NCBI RefSeq assembly: GCF_031157355.1
Contig: NZ_JAVIFT010000002.1
Location: 1 to 64,000 of the forward strand
From: Hyphomicrobium sp. LHD-15
GTDB lineage: Bacteria; Pseudomonadota; Alphaproteobacteria; Rhizobiales; Hyphomicrobiaceae
Reading direction: 5' to 3'
DNA length: 64,000 bases
Below, piece by piece: positions 44,828-52,456 of the stretch. A program made the position numbers and the translations under genes. The notes under the pieces were generated by a model. It made no database searches and had not been told where the DNA came from. It worked only from the letters and a program-made list of their open reading frames with translations. The stretch's first letter is position 1. The number at the start of each line of letters is the position of its first letter.

Positions 44828-46666
44828 ATGGAACACGACATCTCGCTGATTGCCACGATCTCGATGGGCCTCGTGCTCGCTTTCATTGGCGGGCTCATTG
44901 CCCAAAAGGTGAGCCTCCCTCCGCTCGTGGGCTATCTCCTTGCGGGTGTCGCGCTCGGTCCCTACACGCCCGGCTTCGTCGGAGACGCGCACATCGCGGG
45001 GCAGCTCGCCGAGATCGGCGTTATGCTCTTGATGTTCGGCGTCGGCCTCCACTTTTCCATTAACGACCTGCTCGAGGTGCGGGGTATCGCGCTTCCCGGC
45101 GCCATCGTGCAAATCGCGGTCGCGACCGGTGCCGGTCTCGGGCTTGCGCTGCTGTGGGGATGGACCGTAGGTGCGGGCTTGGTGTTCGGGCTTGCGCTTT
45201 CGGTCGCGAGCACCGTGGTGCTTTTGCGGGCGCTCGAACAACGCAATGCACTCGATTCTCTCAACGGGCAGATCGCGGTCGGCTGGCTGATCGTCGAGGA
45301 TTTGGCGATGGTGCTTGCGCTCGTGCTGCTGCCGGCGCTCGCCGGCGCGCTTGGAGGCGAGGGTGAAGCGCGCGGCGTCGCGAGCCAGCTCTCCGGCGGC
45401 AGCGTGGTCGTCACACTTCTTCTCACGCTCGGCAAGGTCGCGATCTTTACGGCTCTGGTGTTCGTGGTCGGAACGCGGGCGGTGCCGTGGTTGCTGCAGC
45501 TCGTTGCACGAACCGGGTCGCGCGAGTTGTTCACGCTCGCGGTGCTCGCGATCGCGCTCGGCATCGCCTACGGCTCGGCGGAGCTGTTCGGCGTCTCGTT
45601 CGCGCTCGGCGCCTTCTTCGCCGGCGTGGTGCTCAGCGAATCCGATTTCAGCCACAAGGCGGCCGCCGACTCGCTGCCGCTGCAAGACGCATTCGCCGTG
45701 CTGTTCTTCGTTTCGGTCGGCATGCTGTTCGACCCGAGTATCCTGGTGCGCGAGCCGCTCGCGGTGATCGCGACCGTGCTCCTGATCGTGTTCGGAAAGT
45801 CGATCGCGGCGTTCGCGATCGTGCTCGCACGCGGCTATCCGATCGTGACGGCGCTCACGGTGTCGGCGAGCCTCGCGCAGATCGGCGAATTCTCGTTCAT
45901 CCTGGCCGCGCTCGGCGTGTCGCTCGGACTTCTGCCGCCGGAAGGGCGCGACCTCATTCTGGCGGGCGCCATTCTGTCGATCACGCTCAACCCGCTGGTG
46001 TTCGCCGGAATCGATCCGGCGGCGAACTGGATCAAGGCACGGCCGAAACTGCTTTCCTGGCTCGAACGGCCGACCGGCTTCGAGACGCTGCCCGACCGCG
46101 ACAAGAGCCCTTCCCTCAAGGACCACGCGATCATCGTCGGCTACGGGCGCGTCGGTAGCGACATCGTCGATGTGCTCAAGGAGCAGGGGCTTGCGTTCGT
46201 CGTCATCGACCAGGATCGGCGGCGGGTGGAAGATCTGCGCAAACGGGGGATTTCGGCGGTCTACGGAGACGCGACGGCCCCAGGCGTGCTGGAAGCGGCC
46301 GGAGTCGCCTCCGCGCGCCTGCTCATTCTCGCGCTGCCGCCCAGTTATCAGAAGCGCCAGATCCTGACCCTGGCGCGGGATCTCAATCCCCGCATCGACA
46401 CCGCCGTACGTACGCACCGCGCTTCCGAGCTCGCCTACCTCAAGACGCAAGGCATCGGGTTCGCGATCATGGGCACGCGCGAGGTGTCACTCGGGCTGCT
46501 CGGCTACACGCTGACCAGTCTCGGGCTCACGCCGGAGCGGGCCGAAGCCATCGTGAAGACGGCGCGGCTCTCCGGCGACGGCGCGGCGTTCGAGCCATCA
46601 GAAGATGCGGACTTGCCGGAAGCCCCCGAGCTGCGGGAACACCGGGAGAGCGAGGGCTCGTCCTAG
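44828..46666 (+). CDS. ybaL: Cation:proton antiporter with C-terminal TrkA-N domain (YbaL/KefB family)
   Basis: A 612-residue CPA2 transporter with GGAG before the ATG. Residues about 5-385 carry some 12 membrane helices (GLVLAFIGGLIAQKVSLPPL, LAGVALGPYTPGFVG, VGWLIVEDLAMVL, GVSFALGAFFAGVVL). Residues about 415-540 form a Rossmann NAD-binding RCK domain (HAIIVGYGRVGSDIVDVLKE, VVIDQDRRRVEDL, VYGDATAPGVLE). This layout is that of YbaL, a Kef-like K+/H+ exchanger. No KefF/KefG partner gene is nearby. Confidence 0.93.
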   Translation: MEHDISLIATISMGLVLAFIGGLIAQKVSLPPLVGYLLAGVALGPYTPGFVGDAHIAGQLAEIGVMLLMFGVGLHFSINDLLEVRGIALPGAIVQIAVATGAGLGLALLWGWTVGAGLVFGLALSVASTVVLLRALEQRNALDSLNGQIAVGWLIVEDLAMVLALVLLPALAGALGGEGEARGVASQLSGGSVVVTLLLTLGKVAIFTALVFVVGTRAVPWLLQLVARTGSRELFTLAVLAIALGIAYGSAELFGVSFALGAFFAGVVLSESDFSHKAAADSLPLQDAFAVLFFVSVGMLFDPSILVREPLAVIATVLLIVFGKSIAAFAIVLARGYPIVTALTVSASLAQIGEFSFILAALGVSLGLLPPEGRDLILAGAILSITLNPLVFAGIDPAANWIKARPKLLSWLERPTGFETLPDRDKSPSLKDHAIIVGYGRVGSDIVDVLKEQGLAFVVIDQDRRRVEDLRKRGISAVYGDATAPGVLEAAGVASARLLILALPPSYQKRQILTLARDLNPRIDTAVRTHRASELAYLKTQGIGFAIMGTREVSLGLLGYTLTSLGLTPERAEAIVKTARLSGDGAAFEPSEDADLPEAPELREHRESEGSS

Positions 46667-46813
46667 ACCGCGTTCACAGGCCGGCCTGGCGCGGGCGGGG
46701 TGACCTCCGCGCCACACCTGGCCCTCTCGTGCCAAGCTTGCGCCCCCGTGACTCGACCGGGTGGACCGGGATAGGATACGAGGAGAGCAGACGGACGGGT
46801 CGGGGAGTAGAGC

Positions 46814-47656
46814 ATGGCTGAGGCAGCGGCTGGCGGGGCAGCGATCCCGGAGGTCAAGCACGAGCGAACCGTCTATGCCGCTAGTGGCGGCCGCAAGACG
46901 TTCTTCTCGTTCGTCTTTCTCATCCTTCTCCCGTTTTTCGCCAGCTTGCCCGCCATGATCTACATGCGGCTCAAGCATGGGCTGTTCTTCGACGCGGTCG
47001 GCCTCGGCATCATGGCGACGGCGTTCGCGATTCTGATGTTCCTGATCGTCATCGAGCTCCTGTTCTCGCTCCGTGCGCGCGTCGAACTCGGCGAAACGTC
47101 GGTCAAGATGACGTTGCCATCGGGCCGCGGTCCGACGCCGATGCTGCGCTATAAAACCTATGAGGTTCCCTACGATCAGGTGCAGACGGTCGAGACGCGG
47201 CGCGAGATCTATGGCGGTTCGCTGGTGCCGGTGCTGCTCAAGGGCGCCCGCCTGATCACCAAGGACGAGAAATCCGTGCCGATCGGCTACGTCAGCGAAG
47301 CCAACGTCGATCCGTGCTTTCCCTATACGGAGATCGCCAAGAAAATCGCGGAGCGGGCTAGGCTTCCATTGATCGACCGGGGCAATGTGCGCCGCTCGTT
47401 CCGCCGCAAATTCTTCGGCATCAAAGGTAGCCGGGTGAACGAGGTGGACGCCGTCGATGAGGCGCAGATCACCGATCTCAACAGGTCTCACCACAACGTG
47501 GTGATGGGGCTGGTGGGCGCGCTCGTGGTTCTGATCGTGATTGGTATCGTCGATGATTTTGCGAGTGAGACGCCAATCGGCCAGACAGCTTCGGCCGCGG
47601 TTTCGGGCCAGCTTGCTCCGACCGCCACGCTGCCAGCCAAAGCGCAAAAGAAGTAG
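46814..47656 (+). CDS. Membrane protein of unknown function
   Basis: A 280-residue protein. Two helices lie near the N-terminus (FFSFVFLILLPFFASLPAMIY and GIMATAFAILMFLIVIELLF). A beta-rich segment resembling a PH/bPH-like fold follows (RARVELGETSVKMTLPSG, PYDQVQTVETRREIYGG, LIKGARLITKDEK-like), and a third helix is near the C-terminus (VVMGLVGALVVLIVIGIV). The position of the beta region between membrane anchors recalls bacterial PH-domain membrane proteins. GGGAG precedes the ATG. Confidence 0.78.
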   Translation: MAEAAAGGAAIPEVKHERTVYAASGGRKTFFSFVFLILLPFFASLPAMIYMRLKHGLFFDAVGLGIMATAFAILMFLIVIELLFSLRARVELGETSVKMTLPSGRGPTPMLRYKTYEVPYDQVQTVETRREIYGGSLVPVLLKGARLITKDEKSVPIGYVSEANVDPCFPYTEIAKKIAERARLPLIDRGNVRRSFRRKFFGIKGSRVNEVDAVDEAQITDLNRSHHNVVMGLVGALVVLIVIGIVDDFASETPIGQTASAAVSGQLAPTATLPAKAQKK

Positions 47657-47755
47657 CAACGCCGGGGCGACCAGAGCCCGCCTCTGCTAGCAGGGAGGGG
47701 TAAGCGCGCCTTCAGTTGCGCGCTTGGCCGCTCGCAGGTCAGTTGGAGAAGCCGG

Positions 47756-48067
47756 TCAGTTGGCGAAAATGCGCACGGTCTTTCGCCGCCGACCCGCGTA
47801 ACCAGCGAGAAGGGCGAGCCCGCCGAACGCCACGAACGTCGGGATGGTGAGGATCGGCGCGATCACATCCCCCCATAGCCACGGTGCGAGGCCCGAGACC
47901 GCGCTTCTGGCTGCGTCGTATGATTTCGGGGCCAGCTCCATCCAGTCGTTGCTCAAGGCCGAGGGCTTGAAGCTTCCGGCGCCGTAGACCGTGGGAGTGG
48001 CGTCTACGACCAGGGCGACGGTAGCGACCAGCAGGAACACTGCGGCAAGGAAGCGGAAGACGGCCAT
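47756..48067 (-). CDS. Small membrane protein of unknown function
   Basis: A 103-residue protein with an N-terminal hydrophobic helix (FLAAVFLLVATVALVVDATP), a periplasmic-type middle (YGAGSFKPSALSNDWMELAP) and a C-terminal helix with basic end (VAFGGLALLAGYAGRRRK). Related PetM-like small proteins are common in Hyphomicrobiales; I cannot name a family. GAGAG precedes the ATG. Confidence 0.72.
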   Translation of the reverse strand: MAVFRFLAAVFLLVATVALVVDATPTVYGAGSFKPSALSNDWMELAPKSYDAARSAVSGLAPWLWGDVIAPILTIPTFVAFGGLALLAGYAGRRRKTVRIFAN

Positions 48068-48412
48068 TTTAAGCTCTCGTGTGTCCTAAGCTCTTGGTCA
48101 GGGCCAGAAATTACGACGCGACAGGCCTCGCGCGGACAGGCCTAGGGAGAGGGAGCACCCATCCCTTTCGTGCCCCAGAAGGCGGTGCCAGGGCTCTTCG
48201 CCACCTGCTGCCGAACCGCTCGGCTCTTACTCTAACATGTTGGGGCAAAAAAGAAGATGCATCGCGCCGGTTCGCGTGTTGCCTCGAAGACGGTTCTGGG
48301 TATAGTGCGCCGCTTCGGGTCGGTTCTCAGCGGAATCCTGCGGTTTCGGACGAACGAAAACCTGATGCCCCCTGTCCTTTCCACACAGGGCGGACATGCG
48401 CTTATGCGCGTC
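48068..48412. other. Intergenic region upstream of tRNA-Ser
   Basis: About 345 bases with no supported gene. Open frames here and across the tRNA give the typical false translation VGFEPTR on the minus strand. The tRNA promoter must lie here; a short hairpin (CCCTG/CAGGG) occurs about 25 bases before the tRNA. Confidence 0.35.
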
Positions 48413-48502
48413 GGAGAGATGGCCGAGTGGTTGAAGGCGCACGCCTGGAACGCGTGTAGGCGGGCAACCGTCTCGTGGGTTCGAATCCCACTCTCTCCGC
48501 CA
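48413..48502 (+). tRNA. tRNA-Ser (GGA)
   Basis: A 90-base class II tRNA with encoded CCA. Acceptor arms are GGAGAGA/TCTCTCC with discriminator G. The anticodon stem CACGC/GCGTG has loop CTGGAAC (anticodon GGA), the variable arm is long, and the T arm has GTGGG/CCCAC with loop TTCGAAT. It is typical of serine tRNA reading TCC/TCT. Confidence 0.96.
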
Positions 48503-48534
48503 CTATATCGCTCACGCGCCAGTGGGCGCTCCGC
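48499..48534. repeat. 36-bp direct repeat, copy 1 (starts in tRNA-Ser 3' end)
   Basis: Begins with the last four bases of tRNA-Ser (GCCA) and continues into the flank as ctatatcgctcacgcg; the end carries a GGGCGC-type inverted repeat. A second copy 120 bases on differs by one base. Confidence 0.85.
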
Positions 48535-48618
48535 GGGGGCGGGCCACTTGGCCCGGGTCGCCTTGCTCCCGAGCCCTTCGGGCTGGAACGAGAATTCGAA
48601 CTCAGTCCCTCCAGGCCC

Positions 48619-48654
48619 GCCACTATATCGCTCACGCGCCCGTGGGCGCTCCGC
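48619..48654. repeat. 36-bp direct repeat, copy 2 (downstream duplicate)
   Basis: Matches 48499-48534 at 35 of 36 positions. The 30 bases before it (gagaattcgaactcagtc and then ccctccaggc) resemble a degraded T-arm and acceptor 3' half of tRNA-Ser, so the duplicate looks like a tRNA fragment plus its flank. Confidence 0.8.
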
Positions 48655-48721
48655 TTTGCTCCCTGCCACCGCGACCAGCAGTCGGGCTGCACCTCTCGAC
48701 GATGCACAGCCCGACCCTCTG

Positions 48722-49222
48722 TCACTCCCGCTGGTTCAGACCGAACGCCGGATGATGAATCAGTTCCCCGCGCGGCTCTATTCCGTCGAACGGCAAGGCC
48801 TGAACCACCTCGGGGGGACAGCCAGCTACGCCTAGGCCGGGGAAGGACCGGAAGCCGAACCGGCCGTAGTAGGTGGGGTCGCCCACCAACGCCGCACCCC
48901 GGCTTGTCGCCTGCAGTCGGCTGAGGGCTTCTTCCATCAGAGCCGTGCCGATACCCTGGCGATGCCTTGACGGCAAAACCACAAGCGGACCGATCAGACC
49001 CCAGCCACCCTCACTGCCGATCCGTGCCGCCGAAGCGGCCAGATAACCGATCACCTCGCCCTCCTCTTCTGCCACAAGGGAGAGAGCAAGGGCGCCCTCT
49101 GCCCGCAGCCTCTCAACGATGCTCGCTTCTGTTCCACTTGATTGCGCAAGCATCAGGAGAGCTTCCGTGACAAGACGGCTGATCGCCGGGATGTCACCCA
49201 TCGTTTCGTTGCGGATCAGCAT
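48722..49222 (-). CDS. GNAT-family N-acetyltransferase (YhbS-like)
   Basis: A 166-residue acetyltransferase. It starts [20 protein letters not shown] and has the acetyl-CoA-binding motif A ([21 protein letters not shown]). The YhbS-type ending [17 protein letters not shown] is followed by a C-terminal strand. It is one base from the stop of the YjhX gene on the same strand, so they form one unit. The substrate is unknown. Confidence 0.9.
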   Translation of the reverse strand: MLIRNETMGDIPAISRLVTEALLMLAQSSGTEASIVERLRAEGALALSLVAEEEGEVIGYLAASAARIGSEGGWGLIGPLVVLPSRHRQGIGTALMEEALSRLQATSRGAALVGDPTYYGRFGFRSFPGLGVAGCPPEVVQALPFDGIEPRGELIHHPAFGLNQRE

Positions 49223-49223
49223 G

Positions 49224-49487
49224 TCATGCCCCCCGATTGTCGAGTTGAGCGCGAACGAAAGTGCGGCCGCGTTTCGAAATCCGATATGGGCTCCCCGACC
49301 GGGATTCGATAAGCCGTTTCTGCCGCAACCGGTTGAAGACAGTCAGGTCGAAGTCAGCGAGGGCCATCCCGTCGCGGGTGACGCATGTCACGGCCGTGAT
49401 TTTTGGACCGTCGACCCGCTCGTGGAGGATTCGGCCACCAAGGGCCAGCACGTGCAGGGCACGTTGCTCATTTCGTGAGATGTTCAT
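49224..49487 (-). CDS. YjhX-family (UPF0386) protein
   Basis: An 87-residue protein matching the YjhX family along its whole length: MNISRNEQRALHVLALGG at the start, then VTRDGMALADFDLTVFNRL and RSGSPYRISKRGRTFVRAQL. YjhX is described as a putative toxin of a toxin-antitoxin pair in Escherichia coli. Here the partner YjhQ, a GNAT-family protein in E. coli, corresponds in position and fold to the GNAT gene directly downstream. Function in this organism is inferred. Confidence 0.9.
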   Translation of the reverse strand: MNISRNEQRALHVLALGGRILHERVDGPKITAVTCVTRDGMALADFDLTVFNRLRQKRLIESRSGSPYRISKRGRTFVRAQLDNRGA

Positions 49488-49833
49488 GGAAGTCTCGTGT
49501 GATAGGCGCGAAAAGACGCCCCGCGTGCGCGTGCACGCGGCGGCTATGAATTCACGAGGCTCTCTGAGGTTCAGAGAGCCTTCTCACACAAGCTCTGACA
49601 TCCAGTCTCCAGCTATCGCGAAGCGAACAGTGTCGCCGCGCGCTTTGCCAATATAGGGGGCGCGTGCTCCTGACAAATGGAAAAGCGGCTGGCCGACGAA
49701 ACGGAGACCTATGTCTTACGCAATCGCGCTCCATAACCCTCACAAGACGACGCTGACGCCATCACGATACCGGCTTATGGAGCGCCAAATTTCGCGTCTG
49801 AGATTGGCAAGCAGACGTTGGTCGTAGGTCCCT
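49488..49833. other. Intergenic region with strong hairpin
   Basis: About 345 bases between the YjhX gene start and the end of the amidohydrolase gene, both read on the minus strand. It should hold the yjhX promoter. The main feature is the hairpin at 49557-49581. Small open frames are not protein-like. Confidence 0.4.
49557..49581. other. Perfect 11-bp hairpin upstream of yjhX
   Basis: AGGCTCTCTGA and TCAGAGAGCCT flank a 3-base loop, 70 bases before the yjhX ATG. No T run follows on either strand, so it is more likely an operator or leader structure than a terminator. Confidence 0.55.
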
Positions 49834-51168
49834 TTACAGAGCGTTCTTGAAGACCTTGCCGTCCTTCATGATGACGACGAGGTTCTTGGCCGGATCCTGG
49901 AGCAACTTGATGTCGGCGATGGGATCACCGTCGACCAGCAGAAGATCCGCGAAAGCGCCTTCCTCGACGACACCGAGCTTGCCGGGATATGGATTGCGCT
50001 CCCCAGACATCGCCAAGAGTTCGGCGTTGGTTCCGGTTGCCATGACGAGCGTTTCAGCCGGGGTGTACCACCGCGTAAACTTGACCAGCAATTCGCCCTG
50101 ACGCTGGGCCAGCCGCTGCGAAAACAGGACGTCGGTGCCCCAAGCCGTCTTGAGCTTATATTTTTTGGCCAGTTCGATGGTCTTGTTCGTCCCCGCGAAC
50201 ACCGTGAACGCCTTGGCGCGCTCTTTCGAGCCCGGTGGAAACGCGTCGGCCATCTCGTCCGGAAACGCCTGGGTGCTAAGCCAAACGCCTCGCTCGGCGA
50301 TCAACTTCGCTGTCGCCTCATCCATAAGGTGGCCGTGCTCGATGCACTTTACGCCGGCGGCGATTGCGCGCTGGATAGAAACCGGCGTGTAGGCGTGCAC
50401 CGTCACGTAGGTGCCCCAGTTTTCCGCCGCTTCGACAGCGGCGCGCAACTCAGCTTCGGTGAACGTGGAAGCATCAAGGGGGCTGTTCGGCGACGCCACG
50501 CCACCGCCTGCCGTGAGCTTGATTTGCGACGCCCCCTTCAGAAGCTGTTCGCGCACGCGCACGCGGACTTCATCCGGACTGTCGGCGACCATCGAGGCTC
50601 CAGTCCGCTCCTGGCGCGACAAGGGGGCGCCGACGACGCGGGGCAGCTCATTGGCATTGCGGAAGTCGCCGTGGCCGCTCGTGACTGTGATGATGGCGCC
50701 GGAAGGAAAGATGCGTGGCCCCACGACGATACCCTCGTCGATCGCGCGCTTGAGGCCGAACGATGGCCCACCGACGTCGCGAACGGTGGTGAACCCACGC
50801 ATCAGCGTATCCGTCGCCTCGGCTCCGGCGACCAAATTCAGATAGCCAAGGTCGTCCGTGAGCAACGCTGCCGGCGTGGGCCGAACAAGCATCGCGTGCC
50901 AATGCGCATCGATGAGGCCCGGCATGAGCGTGCGCCCACCCCCAGCTATGATCTTTGCCGAGGGGCTGCCATCGACCGGAATAGGATCTTTTGAGATTTT
51001 TTCGATCGCGTTGCCGCGGATCAGGACATTCATGTTCCCGCTGAGCGTATCGCTCTTGCCGTCGAAGATGCGGACGTTCTCAAACAGCGTGAGCGCGGGT
51101 GGCTCGGCGGCATGCGCGGCCTGTGCGAAGCAAAGCACAGCGGCGGCGATAGAAGTCCGGCAAAGCAT
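49834..51168 (-). CDS. Secreted amidohydrolase (imidazolonepropionase-like/prolidase-type)
   Basis: A 444-residue metal-dependent hydrolase with a strong AGGAGG ribosome-binding site before the ATG at 51168. The signal peptide ends at AQAAHAAEP. Metal ligands are visible in sequence order: HxH in LIDAHWHAM, the carboxylated Lys in SQIKLTAGGG, His in YVTVHAYTP and EHGHLM, and Asp in WGTDVLF. The family includes secreted Xaa-Pro dipeptidase-like and other amidohydrolases. The substrate is not evident. Confidence 0.9.
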   Translation of the reverse strand: MLCRTSIAAAVLCFAQAAHAAEPPALTLFENVRIFDGKSDTLSGNMNVLIRGNAIEKISKDPIPVDGSPSAKIIAGGGRTLMPGLIDAHWHAMLVRPTPAALLTDDLGYLNLVAGAEATDTLMRGFTTVRDVGGPSFGLKRAIDEGIVVGPRIFPSGAIITVTSGHGDFRNANELPRVVGAPLSRQERTGASMVADSPDEVRVRVREQLLKGASQIKLTAGGGVASPNSPLDASTFTEAELRAAVEAAENWGTYVTVHAYTPVSIQRAIAAGVKCIEHGHLMDEATAKLIAERGVWLSTQAFPDEMADAFPPGSKERAKAFTVFAGTNKTIELAKKYKLKTAWGTDVLFSQRLAQRQGELLVKFTRWYTPAETLVMATGTNAELLAMSGERNPYPGKLGVVEEGAFADLLLVDGDPIADIKLLQDPAKNLVVIMKDGKVFKNAL

Positions 51169-51330
51169 TGGAACCTCCTGTGAAGTTCCCCCCGTTGCGC
51201 CCAACTTTCTAGAAGCTTGCCATCCTAACTGAGAGTCCGCTGTCCGCCCACCGCCTCGTGGTTAAGATTTACCTCGGTCGTGCGATTTTGACTCGCAACG
51301 GCGCGGAAATGTCCGGCCGATGTCATTGGT

Positions 51331-51738
51331 TCAGCCTGGAAGCTCGTCGATCTTGGAAATGTCTTCGATCTGCCGGTCCCACGTTGCCCGGCTCGCGAAA
51401 CAGATGTGCGCATTGGGCCGGATGTCCACCGCGCTGTCGAGGCTTCCAGCGGGCACGACGAGCAAGGCGCCTCCCAACTGGAGGCTCGGGACTGCCGAAC
51501 CACAGCTGCTGCAGAAGCTCCTCTGATGGCGCGTAGATGGCAGTTGGAACGTCCTCACGAGGTCTTGCCCGGAGCGCCACGTGATCGTGGCCGTCGTCGA
51601 GAACAGGTTCGCCGCGTAAGCCGATCCCGTATCCTTGCGGCAGCGCGAGCAATGGCAAAGGAAGAAGCTCTCGAACGGTCCAGACACTTCGAAGGTGATG
51701 CTTCCGCATAGGCAAGAGCCGACGGTCTTGTTATCCAT
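51331..51738 (-). CDS. GFA (CENP-V-like) zinc protein, glutathione-dependent formaldehyde-activating family
   Basis: A 135-residue protein from the ATG at 51738, preceded by GAGGG. The zinc cysteines of the GFA domain are all seen: SCLCGSITFEV, CHCSRCRKDTG and SFCSSCGSAVP. In methylotrophs one GFA member was linked to formaldehyde-glutathione adduct formation, but most are uncharacterised. Formaldehyde handling is possible but not shown by the neighbours here. Confidence 0.9.
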   Translation of the reverse strand: MDNKTVGSCLCGSITFEVSGPFESFFLCHCSRCRKDTGSAYAANLFSTTATITWRSGQDLVRTFQLPSTRHQRSFCSSCGSAVPSLQLGGALLVVPAGSLDSAVDIRPNAHICFASRATWDRQIEDISKIDELPG

Positions 51739-51965
51739 TTTGTCCCTCATTCCGGCCTGCGATTGTCCACCCTTAACAGGCAGCGCCGGTTCGGGCCAAA
51801 GGTGGAACTCCCGGCGACGGGTCGCTCGCCCGAGCTTTGCGGTGGCCTTCGTGACCGAGAAGCAACAGAGACTGCGCTTTCGGCTGGGCCACAGAAAGCC
51901 AGAGTTGCTATCGCAGGCTGCTCATTCCAACTTCCCAACGAGTTATTGCCTCGGGCAAGGATGCC

Positions 51966-52352
51966 GTGATCCTAAAGCGTGTGCTCCATCTCCTGTGTTT
52001 GGCGGCGTTTGCCATCCATTCCCTGCTGCCGGCCGGATTCATGCTTGCGCCCTCAGTTGAGACGGGCTCCGCCACGGTCGTCATCTGCACAGGCTACGGC
52101 CCTCGCACAATTGCCCTTGAAACCGGCGACGAGCAGTCTCCCCTCCATAAACAGCAGCGCACCGCGAAAGCCTGCGATTTTGCTACGATGGGAACCGTTG
52201 CTCTGCTGTCTGACGCGCCGTTTCAAGTTGCATCCGAGGCGGAATTCTCAGCCGTCACTTATCGGATCGTCCGTGATCGTTTCTGGGCGACGCCTAAGGC
52301 CGGCGCCGTTTCGGCGCGAGGTCCGCCAGCTGCGGCTTTCCTGACCGCGTAA
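51966..52352 (+). CDS. DUF2946-like secreted protein
   Basis: A 128-residue protein starting at GTG 51966 with AAGGA upstream. A hydrophobic N-terminus (LHLLCLAAFAIHSLLPAGFM) is followed by the DUF2946-type motif VVICTGYGPRTIAL and a Cys in KACDFATMG. Members of this family often lie beside TonB receptors and copper- or metal-handling genes. The next gene, 104 bases on, is such a receptor. Confidence 0.7.
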   Translation: MILKRVLHLLCLAAFAIHSLLPAGFMLAPSVETGSATVVICTGYGPRTIALETGDEQSPLHKQQRTAKACDFATMGTVALLSDAPFQVASEAEFSAVTYRIVRDRFWATPKAGAVSARGPPAAAFLTA

Positions 52353-52456
52353 GCCGGTCCCCGCCTTTCCATCACATGATAGCTGACATTTCGGCTGCAG
52401 TTGCAGTGCGCGCTCTCGCGCACGCAGCGCTGACCGAACTCCTATGAGTTCCTGCA

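Noticed and set aside
44699-46450. A 583-residue open frame antisense to the antiporter gene
   Set aside because: Its translation is dominated by Arg, Glu, His and Asp with no fold; it is a shadow of the high-G+C ybaL gene.
48402-48725. Minus-strand open frames across tRNA-Ser with VGFEPTR
   Set aside because: This is the well-known false translation of the antisense strand of a serine tRNA.
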